Shown: positions 29,814 through 37,294 of the stretch, piece by piece
Position numbering within the stretch: the first letter of the stretch is position 1
Layout: every line of letters begins with the position of its first letter
Assembly (NCBI GenBank): GCA_025055595.1
Contig: JANWWU010000037.1
Location: forward strand, 1 to 47,882
Reading direction: 5' to 3'
From: Planctomycetota bacterium
GTDB taxonomy: Bacteria; Planctomycetota; UBA11346
Length of the DNA: 47,882 bases
Notes under the pieces: model-generated
Told to the model about the DNA's origin: nothing
The model's input: only the letters and a program-made list of their open reading frames with translations
Database searches by the model: none
Position numbers and translations under genes: made by a program

Positions 29814-30545
29814 ATGTCGTCCTGGACGTCGGCCATGGTGATGATCGACCATGGCCCCTGTCCCTACCTCCCCGATCGCCATTTCCGCGCCCAGTGCATC
29901 CTCGCCGACCTCGACGCCGAGACCTACCGCGAGCTGCTCGACCGCCGCTTCCGCCGCAACAGCACGATCTTCTACTCGCCGCGCTGCGTCGGCTGCGTCG
30001 CCTGCCGTCCGCTGCGCGTGCCGGTCGCCGAGTTCCGCCCGCGCCGCGATCAGCGCCGGGCCTGGCAGCGCTGCCGCGACCTCGTCTTCAGCTGGCAGCC
30101 GCGCGGCGCCGACGCCGAGCGCGAGCAGCTGTGGCAGCGCTATCAGGTGCAGGTCCACGCCGACAAGGATCCGCTGCTGGTGTGCGTCGTCTCGCTGTTC
30201 GATGCCGGCATCCCGGGCGGCGAGCTGCATGCGCGCGACCGCAGCGGCCGTCTGCTGGCGGTCTCGATCTGCGATATCGTCGGCGATGCCTGGAGCAGCG
30301 TCTACTGCTACTGGGAGCCCGAGGAGCGGCGGCGCGGCCTCGGCACGGTGATGGCGATGGCCGAGATCGCCGAGGCGCGCGCCCGCGGCCTGCGCTGGTG
30401 GTATCCCGGCTTCTGGGTCGAGGGCTGCGCCAAGATGGCGTACAAGGTGCGCTTCCAGCCCGCCGAGATCCTCGACGACGACGGCGTGTGGCGGCCGTTC
30501 AGCGCATGGAGCGCGCGCCGCAGCGCCCCGCCGGCGAGCGGCTGA
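29814..30545 (+). CDS. bpt: Aspartate/glutamate leucyltransferase (ATE/Bpt family)
   Basis: A 243-residue N-end-rule transferase that puts Leu (or Arg) from a charged tRNA onto proteins with N-terminal Asp or Glu and so marks them for degradation. The N-terminal ATE domain has CPYL (Cys16) and the cysteine cluster RCVGCVACRPLRVP (Cys58, Cys61, Cys64). The C-terminal GNAT-like domain has YCYWEPEERRRGLGT and WYPGFWVEGCAKMAYK. Bpt or Ate specificity is not decided by sequence. It is translated with the hemerythrin gene. Terminator hairpins follow. Confidence 0.93.
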   Translation: MSSWTSAMVMIDHGPCPYLPDRHFRAQCILADLDAETYRELLDRRFRRNSTIFYSPRCVGCVACRPLRVPVAEFRPRRDQRRAWQRCRDLVFSWQPRGADAEREQLWQRYQVQVHADKDPLLVCVVSLFDAGIPGGELHARDRSGRLLAVSICDIVGDAWSSVYCYWEPEERRRGLGTVMAMAEIAEARARGLRWWYPGFWVEGCAKMAYKVRFQPAEILDDDGVWRPFSAWSARRSAPPASG

Positions 30546-30555
30546 GACGGCGCCC

Positions 30556-30577
30556 GCGCGGGCTGGGATCCCCGCGC
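30556..30577. terminator. Hairpin after bpt
   Basis: GCGCGGG and CCCGCGC form a 7-bp stem around an 8-base loop in the 90-base gap between the convergent bpt and recA genes. It lacks a T-tract. Confidence 0.5.
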
Positions 30578-30595
30578 GCCAGGACCGCGATCGCC

Positions 30596-30628
30596 CGGCT
30601 GCCGCTCGAGCCCGGCGGGCGGCAGCCG
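30596..30628. terminator. Hairpin after recA
   Basis: CGGCTGCCGC and GCGGCAGCCG form a perfect 10-bp stem with a 13-base loop, 7 bases beyond the recA stop. It is likely the lexA-recA terminator and may work in both directions. Confidence 0.55.
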
Positions 30629-30635
30629 ACGCTGC

Positions 30636-31742
30636 TCACTCGCTGGCGGCATCGAGCAGGTTGAGCTTGGCGTCCTTGATCTTGGCGACGATCTCCTCGC
30701 ACACCTTGGGGTTGTCGCGCAGGTACAGCTTGGCGTTCTCGCGCCCCTGCCCGAGCTTCAGGTCGCCGTAGGTGTACCAGGCCCCGCTCTTGCCGACGAC
30801 CTTGGCCAGCACGCCGAGGTCGAGCACCTCGCCGGTGTAGCTGATGCCCTCGTTGAACATGATGTCGAACTCAGCCTTGGTGAAGGGCGGCGCGACCTTG
30901 TTCTTCACCACCTTGACGCGGACGCGGTTGCCGACCGTCTTGTCGCCGTCGACGATCGAGGTGACGCGGCGGATGTCGAGGCGCACCGAGGCTGCGAACT
31001 TCAGCGCGCGGCCGCCCGGCTGGGTCTCCGGGCTGCCGTAGAGCACGCCGACCTTCTCGCGGATCTGGTTGATGAAGACGACGACGGCGCGGCTCTGGCT
31101 GATCGCCGCCACCAGCTTGCGCATCGCCTTGCTCATCATCCGCGCCTGCACGCCGACCGTCGAGTCGTCCATGTCGCCGTCGAGCTCGACCTTGGGGGTG
31201 AGCGCCGCCACCGAGTCGACGATGACGACATCGATGCCGTTGGAGCGCACCAGGGCGTCGCAGATGTCGAGCGCCTGCTCGCCGTAGCTCGGCTGCGAGA
31301 CGAGCAGCTCGTCGAGCTTGATGCCGACGCGCTCCGCCCAGCCGGGATCGAGCGCATGCTCGGCGTCGATGAAGGCGGCGATGCCGCCCTCGGCCTGGGC
31401 GCGCGCGGCGATCGACAGCGCGAGCGTCGTCTTGCCCGAGCTCTCGGGACCGAAGATCTCGACGATGCGGCCGCGCGGCACGCCGCCGACGCCGATCGCC
31501 AAGTCGAGGCCGAGGGAGCCGGTCGAGATCGCGCCGACCTCGACCTTCTCGACCTGGCCGAGGCGCATGATCGTTCCCTTGCCGTACTGCTTGTCGATTT
31601 GCTCGAGCGCCGCTTCGACGGCCTTGCGGCGCGCGGCGCTGTCGGGCGCGGACGATGCCGCTGCCGGCTCGGCCTTGCGGGTCGGGGCCGGCGCGGGCCC
31701 TTCCTTGCGCGGTGGGACGGGTGGGTTGGCAGCGTTGGTCAT
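30636..31742 (-). CDS. recA: Recombinase RecA
   Basis: A 368-residue strand-exchange protein that also triggers LexA self-cleavage. Motifs: KGTIMRLG, Walker [21 protein letters not shown], the [12 protein letters not shown] block and loop 2 region [20 protein letters not shown]. The first 37 residues are a Pro/Ala/Lys-rich extension absent from most RecA proteins, and the acidic C-terminal tail is short. It starts 11 bases after lexA with CGAGG as ribosome site, so it is transcribed from the lexA promoter. Confidence 0.99.
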   Translation of the reverse strand: MTNAANPPVPPRKEGPAPAPTRKAEPAAASSAPDSAARRKAVEAALEQIDKQYGKGTIMRLGQVEKVEVGAISTGSLGLDLAIGVGGVPRGRIVEIFGPESSGKTTLALSIAARAQAEGGIAAFIDAEHALDPGWAERVGIKLDELLVSQPSYGEQALDICDALVRSNGIDVVIVDSVAALTPKVELDGDMDDSTVGVQARMMSKAMRKLVAAISQSRAVVVFINQIREKVGVLYGSPETQPGGRALKFAASVRLDIRRVTSIVDGDKTVGNRVRVKVVKNKVAPPFTKAEFDIMFNEGISYTGEVLDLGVLAKVVGKSGAWYTYGDLKLGQGRENAKLYLRDNPKVCEEIVAKIKDAKLNLLDAASE

Positions 31743-31753
31743 GGCAGCCTCGG

Positions 31754-32371
31754 CTAACGGACCATGCGGACGACGAAGGACAGGACGCCGACGAGGCGGA
31801 CGCTGTCGAGCCGTGCGCGGGGGATGACGAGCGGCGGATAGGCGGGGTTCTCGGCGAGCAGCTCCAGGCCCTCGGCGGTGCTGCGCCAGCGCTTGAGCGT
31901 CGCCTCGCCGTCGACGACGACGGCGGCGATCTCGCCGTCGCGCACGGTGTCGCTCTGCTGGATGATCGCGATGTCGCCGTCGAGGATGCCGGCGTTGCAC
32001 ATCGAGTCGCCGCGCACGCGCAACGCCATGCGCCCGGGGCGCGCGACGATTTCGGGCAAGAACTCGCAGGCCTCCTCGATCGCGAGGATCGGCGAGCCGG
32101 CGGCGATCGCGCCGACGATCGGCACGCCGGCGCCGCTCTGCTTGCCGAGCGCCCGCCAGCCGGCCTCGGTCAGCTGGACATTGCGCTTCTTGCCGCGCTC
32201 GAGGCGCAGCAGGCCCTTGCGTACCAGGGCCTCGACATGCTTGGAGACCGCCGAGGGGAAGGCGTAGCCGAGCTGCAGCGCGACCTCGGCGCGGGTCGGG
32301 GGGCGGCCGGCGAGGGCGGCGTCGGCGAAGGCGGCGAGGACGCGCTGCTGGGCGGCGGGGAGCGCGCGCAT
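31754..32371 (-). CDS. lexA: SOS repressor LexA
   Basis: A 205-residue repressor of the DNA-damage response. The N-terminal winged helix spans residues 5-68 ([21 protein letters not shown] is the recognition region). The linker cleavage site is Ala91-Gly92 in GAIAAGSP, with catalytic Ser123 (GDSM) and Lys160 (TLKRW) in the S24 peptidase fold. It is first in an operon with recA. The ATG sits 6 bases after a -10, so its mRNA is predicted to be leaderless. The promoter carries a direct repeat that may be its own operator. Confidence 0.97.
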   Translation of the reverse strand: MRALPAAQQRVLAAFADAALAGRPPTRAEVALQLGYAFPSAVSKHVEALVRKGLLRLERGKKRNVQLTEAGWRALGKQSGAGVPIVGAIAAGSPILAIEEACEFLPEIVARPGRMALRVRGDSMCNAGILDGDIAIIQQSDTVRDGEIAAVVVDGEATLKRWRSTAEGLELLAENPAYPPLVIPRARLDSVRLVGVLSFVVRMVR

Positions 32372-32374
32372 GCC

Positions 32375-32404
32375 ACTATTCTCAAACTATTCTGACCGTG
32401 TCAA
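32375..32404 (-). promoter_or_regulatory. lexA promoter with direct-repeat candidate LexA box
   Basis: On the minus strand TTGACA (32404-32399), 15 bases, GAGAAT (32383-32378), then 6 bases to the ATG. AGAATAGT occurs twice (32393-32386 and 32382-32375) with an 11-base period, one helical turn, covering the spacer and the -10. This is where an autoregulating LexA should bind. Confidence 0.5.
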
Positions 32405-32509
32405 TACAGACCCGGTGTCAGGCGCGCGCTGCCGTCCGGCATGCGGCGTGCACCTGCCGCGCCTTGCCCTACACTGGCCTCAGGCCCGGCGGCGGGCGAG
32501 GAGGGTGCG

Positions 32510-34138
32510 ATGTCGGACGAGCTGATCGAGCGCGCGAACAATGCGCGGCGGCTGGCGCTGATGATCGTCGAGAATCGCAGCGGGCCGGCGCTGGCGGCGG
32601 CGATCCCGCACCTGCACGAAGCGGCGAGCCTGTTCGCCAGCGCCGGCCGTCCGGTGCGACAGGCCGAATGCCTGATCGACTGCGCGCGGGTGCATGAGCG
32701 GCTCGGCCAGCACCGCGAGGCCGCGAGCGCCTACCGCGAGGCGCTGCCGCTGGTCGAGGACGAGAGCGATCTGTCGCTGGCGATCGCCGCGGCGAGCGGC
32801 GCCGGCCAGGCGCTGCTCGCCCTGCACGACAGCGAGCAGGCGACGGCGCTGTTCGAGCGCGCCGCGGCGCTCGCCGACCAGGTCAACGACCACCTGCGCC
32901 TGGCGCAGGTGCGGCTCGACCTCGCGCGCTGCCTGCTGGCGCGCGGCGAGGCCGCGGCGGCGCGCTCGATCGCCACCGCGGCGCTGGCGACCTTCTCGGC
33001 CTATCGCCAGACGCAGCAGCGCGCGGTGTGCCTCGAACGCCTCGCCGAGGCCGCCTTCCAGGCCGGCGACCCCGCGGAGGGCGCGCGCCTCTACCGCGAG
33101 GCCGCCGAGCAGCTGCACGAGCTCGGCCGGATCGCCGAGGCCGACGCCGTGCTCGCGCGCTGGGCCGATGTCGAGCGCGATCGCGCGGCCTACGACAACG
33201 CGCTGCGCATCGACCGCGAGCGGATCGCCCGCCACGAGGCGAGCGGCAACCGCGCCCTGCTCGCCCAGGCCTTCCTGCATCTTGGGCTGATCGAAGCCAA
33301 GCGCCGCGATCAGGCGGCGGCGCTGGCGGCCTTCCAGCGCGCGCGCGCGCTGTGGGAGGCCCTCGAGGATCAGAGCAGCATGGCGCGCGCCGACTACCAC
33401 ATCGCGGCGGCGCTGATCGCGCTCGGCGAGCGCGACGACGCGCGACAGCGCCTGGAGCAGGCCGCCGCCCTGGCCGCCGCCGCCCGCGATCACCGCACCG
33501 AGGCCGAGGCCCTGGCGTCGTTGGTCGCGGTGCTGCGCGCGGCCGGCGACGAGGCGGGCACGGCGGCGACCGTCCAGCGCTGGGTCGAGGCGTTGCGCGC
33601 CAGCGGCGATCGCGAGCAGGAGATCGCGGCGCTCGGCGAGCTCGCCGAGCTCGGACGGCGCACCGGCCGGCTCGATCGGGCCGAGGAGGCGCTGCGCGAG
33701 GTGATCGCGCTGTGCCAGGGCGATCCCCAGCGCTACCGGGTGCAGCTCGTCGATGCCCACCACCACCTCGGCGTCCTGATGGCGCGCCGCGGCGATCTCG
33801 CTGGCGGCCTCGAACAGCTGCAGCGGGCCTTGGCGCTGCTCGGCGAGATTCCGGCCTACGCCCTGCGCGCCCACCTGCGCTATCGGATCGGCAACTGCCT
33901 GCTGCGCCTGGGGCGCGCCCGCGAGGCCCAGGAGCAGCTCCAAGAAGCGCTCGCCGCCTGCCCCGACGATAAGCTGCGCGCGCGCATCCTCGTCGATCTC
34001 GGCAACGCCCAGGCGCTGCTGGGACAGGAGGAGTCGGCGATCGACTTCTTCGAGCAGGCGGCGCGGGTCGCCGAACAGCAGGGCGATGTGCGGGCGACCC
34101 AGATCATCCGCCGCCAGAGCGGCGCGCTCAAGCGCTAG
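32510..34138 (+). CDS. Large TPR-repeat protein
   Basis: A 542-residue protein built almost wholly of about 12 helical tetratricopeptide-type repeats (for example EAASAYREALPLVEDESDL and ALAAFQRARALWEALEDQS). No signal peptide and no catalytic or DNA-binding domain is seen, so it is a cytosolic scaffold. A near-perfect GAGGAGG sits 5 bases before the ATG, which contrasts with the leaderless genes around it. It is divergent from lexA but has its own region of 138 bases. Function is unknown. Its 3' end overlaps the NifU-like gene by 11 bases. Confidence 0.88.
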   Translation: MSDELIERANNARRLALMIVENRSGPALAAAIPHLHEAASLFASAGRPVRQAECLIDCARVHERLGQHREAASAYREALPLVEDESDLSLAIAAASGAGQALLALHDSEQATALFERAAALADQVNDHLRLAQVRLDLARCLLARGEAAAARSIATAALATFSAYRQTQQRAVCLERLAEAAFQAGDPAEGARLYREAAEQLHELGRIAEADAVLARWADVERDRAAYDNALRIDRERIARHEASGNRALLAQAFLHLGLIEAKRRDQAAALAAFQRARALWEALEDQSSMARADYHIAAALIALGERDDARQRLEQAAALAAAARDHRTEAEALASLVAVLRAAGDEAGTAATVQRWVEALRASGDREQEIAALGELAELGRRTGRLDRAEEALREVIALCQGDPQRYRVQLVDAHHHLGVLMARRGDLAGGLEQLQRALALLGEIPAYALRAHLRYRIGNCLLRLGRAREAQEQLQEALAACPDDKLRARILVDLGNAQALLGQEESAIDFFEQAARVAEQQGDVRATQIIRRQSGALKR

Positions 34139-34943
34139 GCGCCGCCGCCAGCTCCTCCACCGTCAGCCCCGCCGCCACCTCGGCGCGCAGCACGCGCTCG
34201 AGCTGCGTCAGCAGCGACCGCCGCTGTTCGTCGCTCAGGCCGTGGCAGCGCACGCGCAGCCGCTCGCCGTCGAGGTCCCACAGCTCGAGGCGGCCGCCGT
34301 GCGCCGCGAACTCGCTCTGCAGGCGCTGCTCGACGACACGGGCGATCTGCTTGAGCAGCGCGATGCGGCCGCGGCGCGGCGGCGGCGGCGCGACGGCGGC
34401 GTTCAGCAGCCGCGGGATGTCGGCGCGGCAGCTGCCGCAGCCGGTGCCGGCGCCGGTCGCGTCGACCACCGCCTGCACCTCGGAGAGGCCCATGATGCGG
34501 ATCGACTCGCGGACCGTGTCCTCGGCGATGCCGTGGCAGCGGCACAGCAGCGGCGCGAACTCCTCGTCGCCCTCGGGCAGCTCGCCGTTCCACGAGGCGA
34601 TGGCGACGCGCAGCGCCTCCAGGGCCCAGATGAAGGCCGGCAGCTCGCAGGGATCGAGGCCGCCGAGGTGCTGGCAGAGGTCGGCGGCCGTCAGGCGCTG
34701 CGCCTCGGCGAGCGTGCGCCCGGGCAGCAGCTCGCAGACGACGGAGGCCGCCGCCACCTGCTCGCTGGCGTTGAAGACCTGGAAGCGCGCCTCGCTGATC
34801 CGCTCGCCTTCGAGGCGCAAGTAGAGCCGCAGGGCGTCGCCGGCGAGGATCGAGCCGACATCGCCGCTCAGCGTCGGGTTGAGCATCTTGCCGAGATGCC
34901 GCGGATGGCGGCGATGGTCCTCGAGCAGCGCGCGCGGATCCAT
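34128..34943 (-). CDS. Degenerate NifU-like protein with intact [2Fe-2S] domain
   Basis: A 271-residue protein with the three-part NifU layout: IscU-like scaffold (residues 1-120), BFD-type ferredoxin (130-180) and NifU C-terminal domain (190-260). Against NifU, all three scaffold cysteines have become alanine (Ala34 in ILAGDALRL, Ala59 in FNASEQ, Ala103 in LPAFIW), though Asp36 is kept. The ferredoxin keeps Cys134, Cys136, Cys169 and Cys172. The C-terminal CxxC is missing (CHGLSDEQRR). It therefore probably does not build clusters by the usual route and may be an electron carrier or regulator. No nif or isc gene is near. Confidence 0.88.
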   Translation of the reverse strand: MDPRALLEDHRRHPRHLGKMLNPTLSGDVGSILAGDALRLYLRLEGERISEARFQVFNASEQVAAASVVCELLPGRTLAEAQRLTAADLCQHLGGLDPCELPAFIWALEALRVAIASWNGELPEGDEEFAPLLCRCHGIAEDTVRESIRIMGLSEVQAVVDATGAGTGCGSCRADIPRLLNAAVAPPPPRRGRIALLKQIARVVEQRLQSEFAAHGGRLELWDLDGERLRVRCHGLSDEQRRSLLTQLERVLRAEVAAGLTVEELAAAPSA

Positions 34944-35005
34944 GCGGAACCTGCAGCCTGCGTGCCGCCGGCTCGGGGCAAGGCGGAGCGGTTGCGGAGC
35001 GCACG

Positions 35006-35032
35006 CTGCAGGCGGCCCCCGCCGGATAGCGT
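35006..35032 (+). promoter_or_regulatory. Predicted leaderless promoter of the Trp-rich gene
   Basis: CTGCAG (35006-35011), 15-base spacer, TAGCGT (35027-35032), 6 bases to ATG 35039. The -35 is weak. Confidence 0.35.
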
Positions 35033-35038
35033 GTCGGC

Positions 35039-36556
35039 ATGCGTTGGGCGCTCTGGGCCGTGGCGGCTGCGGTGTTGGCTGGGGAGCGGCTGCCGCTGCC
35101 CGGCTGGCCCGTGCCGGGAGACCGCCCGCTGCCGGCCATCGGCTGGGCGGCGGTGCCGGGCGCGGTGCTCGCCCTCGACGCCGACGGCGCGGTGCGCCGC
35201 CGCGTGCCGCTGGCCCCCGGCGGCCAGGCCTGGATCGGGCGCGGGGGGGTCCTGGTCGCCGACGACCGCGGCCTGCGCTGGCTGGACGACGCCGGCAGCG
35301 AACGCCGCCTGCCGCCGCTGCCGCCCGGCGTGCAGCCGCTCGGCGTCGACGGCGCGGCGGCATTCTTCGCGCGGGACCAGATCGGTTGGCGCCTGGACCA
35401 GGGCGGCGCGCGGCAGCACCTGGTCCTGCCCGAGCCGCCGATCGGCTGCCCGCTCGCCTGCGGTCCTGCGAGCCTGTGGTTGACGATGCACCACCTCGTG
35501 TGGTGGGACGGCGAGCTGCAGGTCGCGCACCGCCACGGCCTGCCGGCCGGCCGGGGCTGGAGGCTCGCCTGGGCCGAGGGCGAGCAGCCGGTGATCCTCG
35601 CTCCCGACGGCCGGCTGTGGCTCGTCCCGCCCTACGCGCCGGGAGCGGACGACGAGCGGCTGGGCCGGGAGCCGCAGCCGCCTGCCGACTCCGAGGCGGC
35701 GTGGCGCGCCGCGCTGCGCCGCGGCGCGTGGAGCGAGGCGGCACGGCTGGCCGCGACCGCGGAGCAGCGCGCCGCCGTCGCCTGGTATGCCGGCTCCCCC
35801 TCGCCCGCCGCGCCGGCGGCGCTGATCCCCGGCGAGGCGAGCTGGTGGTCGCTGCCGAGCGAGGCCTGGCCCTGGGGCTGCGCGCCGTGGGCCGGCTCCC
35901 TGCTGCCGCGCGTGCCGACAGCGCGCGCCGCCGCCCCGCTGGCCGACGCCGCGCAGCCGGCCGCGGAGCAGCCGGCGCTGCGCGCCCTGCCGCAGGGCCT
36001 GCTGCGCGGCGCCCTGAGCTGGCGGATCAGCGATGACGGCGAGCGGGTGACGCTGGCCTGCCGCGACGGCGAGCGGGAGCGCTGGTTCCGCCGCTGGCTG
36101 TCGCCCGAGGAGCTGCAGGCCCCGGCCTGGTCCTTGAGCTGGCAGAGCGGCTGGCTGGTGGTCGTCGAAGGCGACGCCCGCCTGCTGATCGTCGATGCCG
36201 GAACCGGGCGCTTGGCTGTCGACCTGCGTCCGCGCCGCGCGCCGCTGGCGCCGGGCCGGCTCTGGCCGCTGCCCGGCGGGGCCCTCTGCCTCGCGCCGCC
36301 GGGCCGCGAAGATCGCCTGATCTGGATGCTCGGCGACGAGGAGCTCGTCGAGCCGCTGCCGGAGCGCGCGCGCTGGCTGCTCGTCCTGCCCGACGGCGAG
36401 GCCTGGCTCGCCCTGCGCGATGGCCGGGCGTTCGCCGCCCGCGCTCCCGGGCAGTGGCGGGAGCTCGCCTTGCCGCCGGCGCTGCTGGCCGCCGAAGGCC
36501 CCGAGCTCGGCGAGGGCGGCATCCTCGCCGAGGGCCGTCTGTGGCGCTGGCGTTGA
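35039..36556 (+). CDS. Trp-rich secreted protein of unknown function
   Basis: A 505-residue protein with a short hydrophobic N-terminus (RWALWAVAAAVLAG) likely to direct export. About 34 tryptophans (near 7%) recur in short beta-type units such as GRLWLVP, ADDRGLRWLDD and EAWLALRDGRAFA, spaced as in beta-propeller or PQQ-like repeat proteins. No exact family is recognised. A less regular middle segment (residues 220-320) is Ala/Pro-rich. lpxH follows 36 bases later on the same strand; a functional link is not clear. Confidence 0.72.
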   Translation: MRWALWAVAAAVLAGERLPLPGWPVPGDRPLPAIGWAAVPGAVLALDADGAVRRRVPLAPGGQAWIGRGGVLVADDRGLRWLDDAGSERRLPPLPPGVQPLGVDGAAAFFARDQIGWRLDQGGARQHLVLPEPPIGCPLACGPASLWLTMHHLVWWDGELQVAHRHGLPAGRGWRLAWAEGEQPVILAPDGRLWLVPPYAPGADDERLGREPQPPADSEAAWRAALRRGAWSEAARLAATAEQRAAVAWYAGSPSPAAPAALIPGEASWWSLPSEAWPWGCAPWAGSLLPRVPTARAAAPLADAAQPAAEQPALRALPQGLLRGALSWRISDDGERVTLACRDGERERWFRRWLSPEELQAPAWSLSWQSGWLVVVEGDARLLIVDAGTGRLAVDLRPRRAPLAPGRLWPLPGGALCLAPPGREDRLIWMLGDEELVEPLPERARWLLVLPDGEAWLALRDGRAFAARAPGQWRELALPPALLAAEGPELGEGGILAEGRLWRWR

Positions 36557-36592
36557 CGCTGGCGACCGCGCCAGCGCCGCCATCGTGCCGGC

Positions 36593-37294
36593 GTGACCGC
36601 GCCGCAGCTCTATGTCGCCGGCGACATCCACTATGCGGGCGGGAGCCATCCGATATTGGCCTGGCTCGATGAGCTGGCGCAGCGGCCGCCGGCGCGCCTC
36701 GTGCTCCTGGGCGATGTCGTCGAGTGGTGGGTGGACAGCGGCGGCTGCTGCGCGCGCTACGCTCCCTTGCTCGATCGCCTGCGCGCCCTGCGCGCGCGCC
36801 GCTGGACGCTCGACATCGTCCGCGGCAACCGCGAGCTGATCGCCGGCCGGCGCTTCGCCGTCGCCAGCGGCGCCCGCCTGCACTGGCCGCGGCTCGAGCT
36901 CGCGCTCGGCGGCCGCCGCATCCGCATCGAGCACGGCGATCGCCTGCTCGACGATCCGCTCTATCGCGGGTGGTCGGCGCTGGCGCGCTCGCTGCCCTTT
37001 CGCGTGTGGAGCTCCCTGCACCCGCCGGCGCTGCAAGAGGCGGTCGCGCGCTGGCTGCGGCGGCACTCCGCGGGTCGGCGGCCGGGGCGCCGCATCCGCC
37101 TCGATCCGCGGCGCCTGGCGGCGAGCGCGCGCGGCGTCGATGCCCTGCTCTTCGGCCACATCCATGCCTGCTGGCGGCGCCAGCTCGGCGCCTGCGAGTG
37201 CATCCTGGTCGGCGACTGGCCGGCCGGCGAGGGGCGCTGGGTCGAGGGCTATGCCGATGGCCGCCTCGCGCCGCGGCGTCGGCGCTGGCCTTAG
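36593..37294 (+). CDS. lpxH: LpxH-like UDP-2,3-diacylglucosamine diphosphatase
   Basis: A 233-residue calcineurin-like metallophosphoesterase. The metal motifs are GDIH (Asp11, His13), LLGDVVEWW, GNRE, HGDRLLDDPLY and GHIHA. The GNR(D/E) form and the HGDxLLDDxxY block are typical of LpxH, which cleaves UDP-2,3-diacylglucosamine to lipid X in lipid A synthesis. The start is GTG 36593, 6 bases after CATCGT (36581-36586), another possible leaderless promoter. The stop overlaps the convergent kinase stop by 4 bases. No other lpx gene is seen here, so a related phosphatase role is possible. Confidence 0.82.
   Translation: MTAPQLYVAGDIHYAGGSHPILAWLDELAQRPPARLVLLGDVVEWWVDSGGCCARYAPLLDRLRALRARRWTLDIVRGNRELIAGRRFAVASGARLHWPRLELALGGRRIRIEHGDRLLDDPLYRGWSALARSLPFRVWSSLHPPALQEAVARWLRRHSAGRRPGRRIRLDPRRLAASARGVDALLFGHIHACWRRQLGACECILVGDWPAGEGRWVEGYADGRLAPRRRRWP

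Noticed and set aside
34944-35744. Extension of the NifU-like frame upstream of 34943
   Set aside because: The extra translation is Arg/Pro-rich and antisense to the Trp-rich gene; NifU homology begins at MDPRALLEDH.
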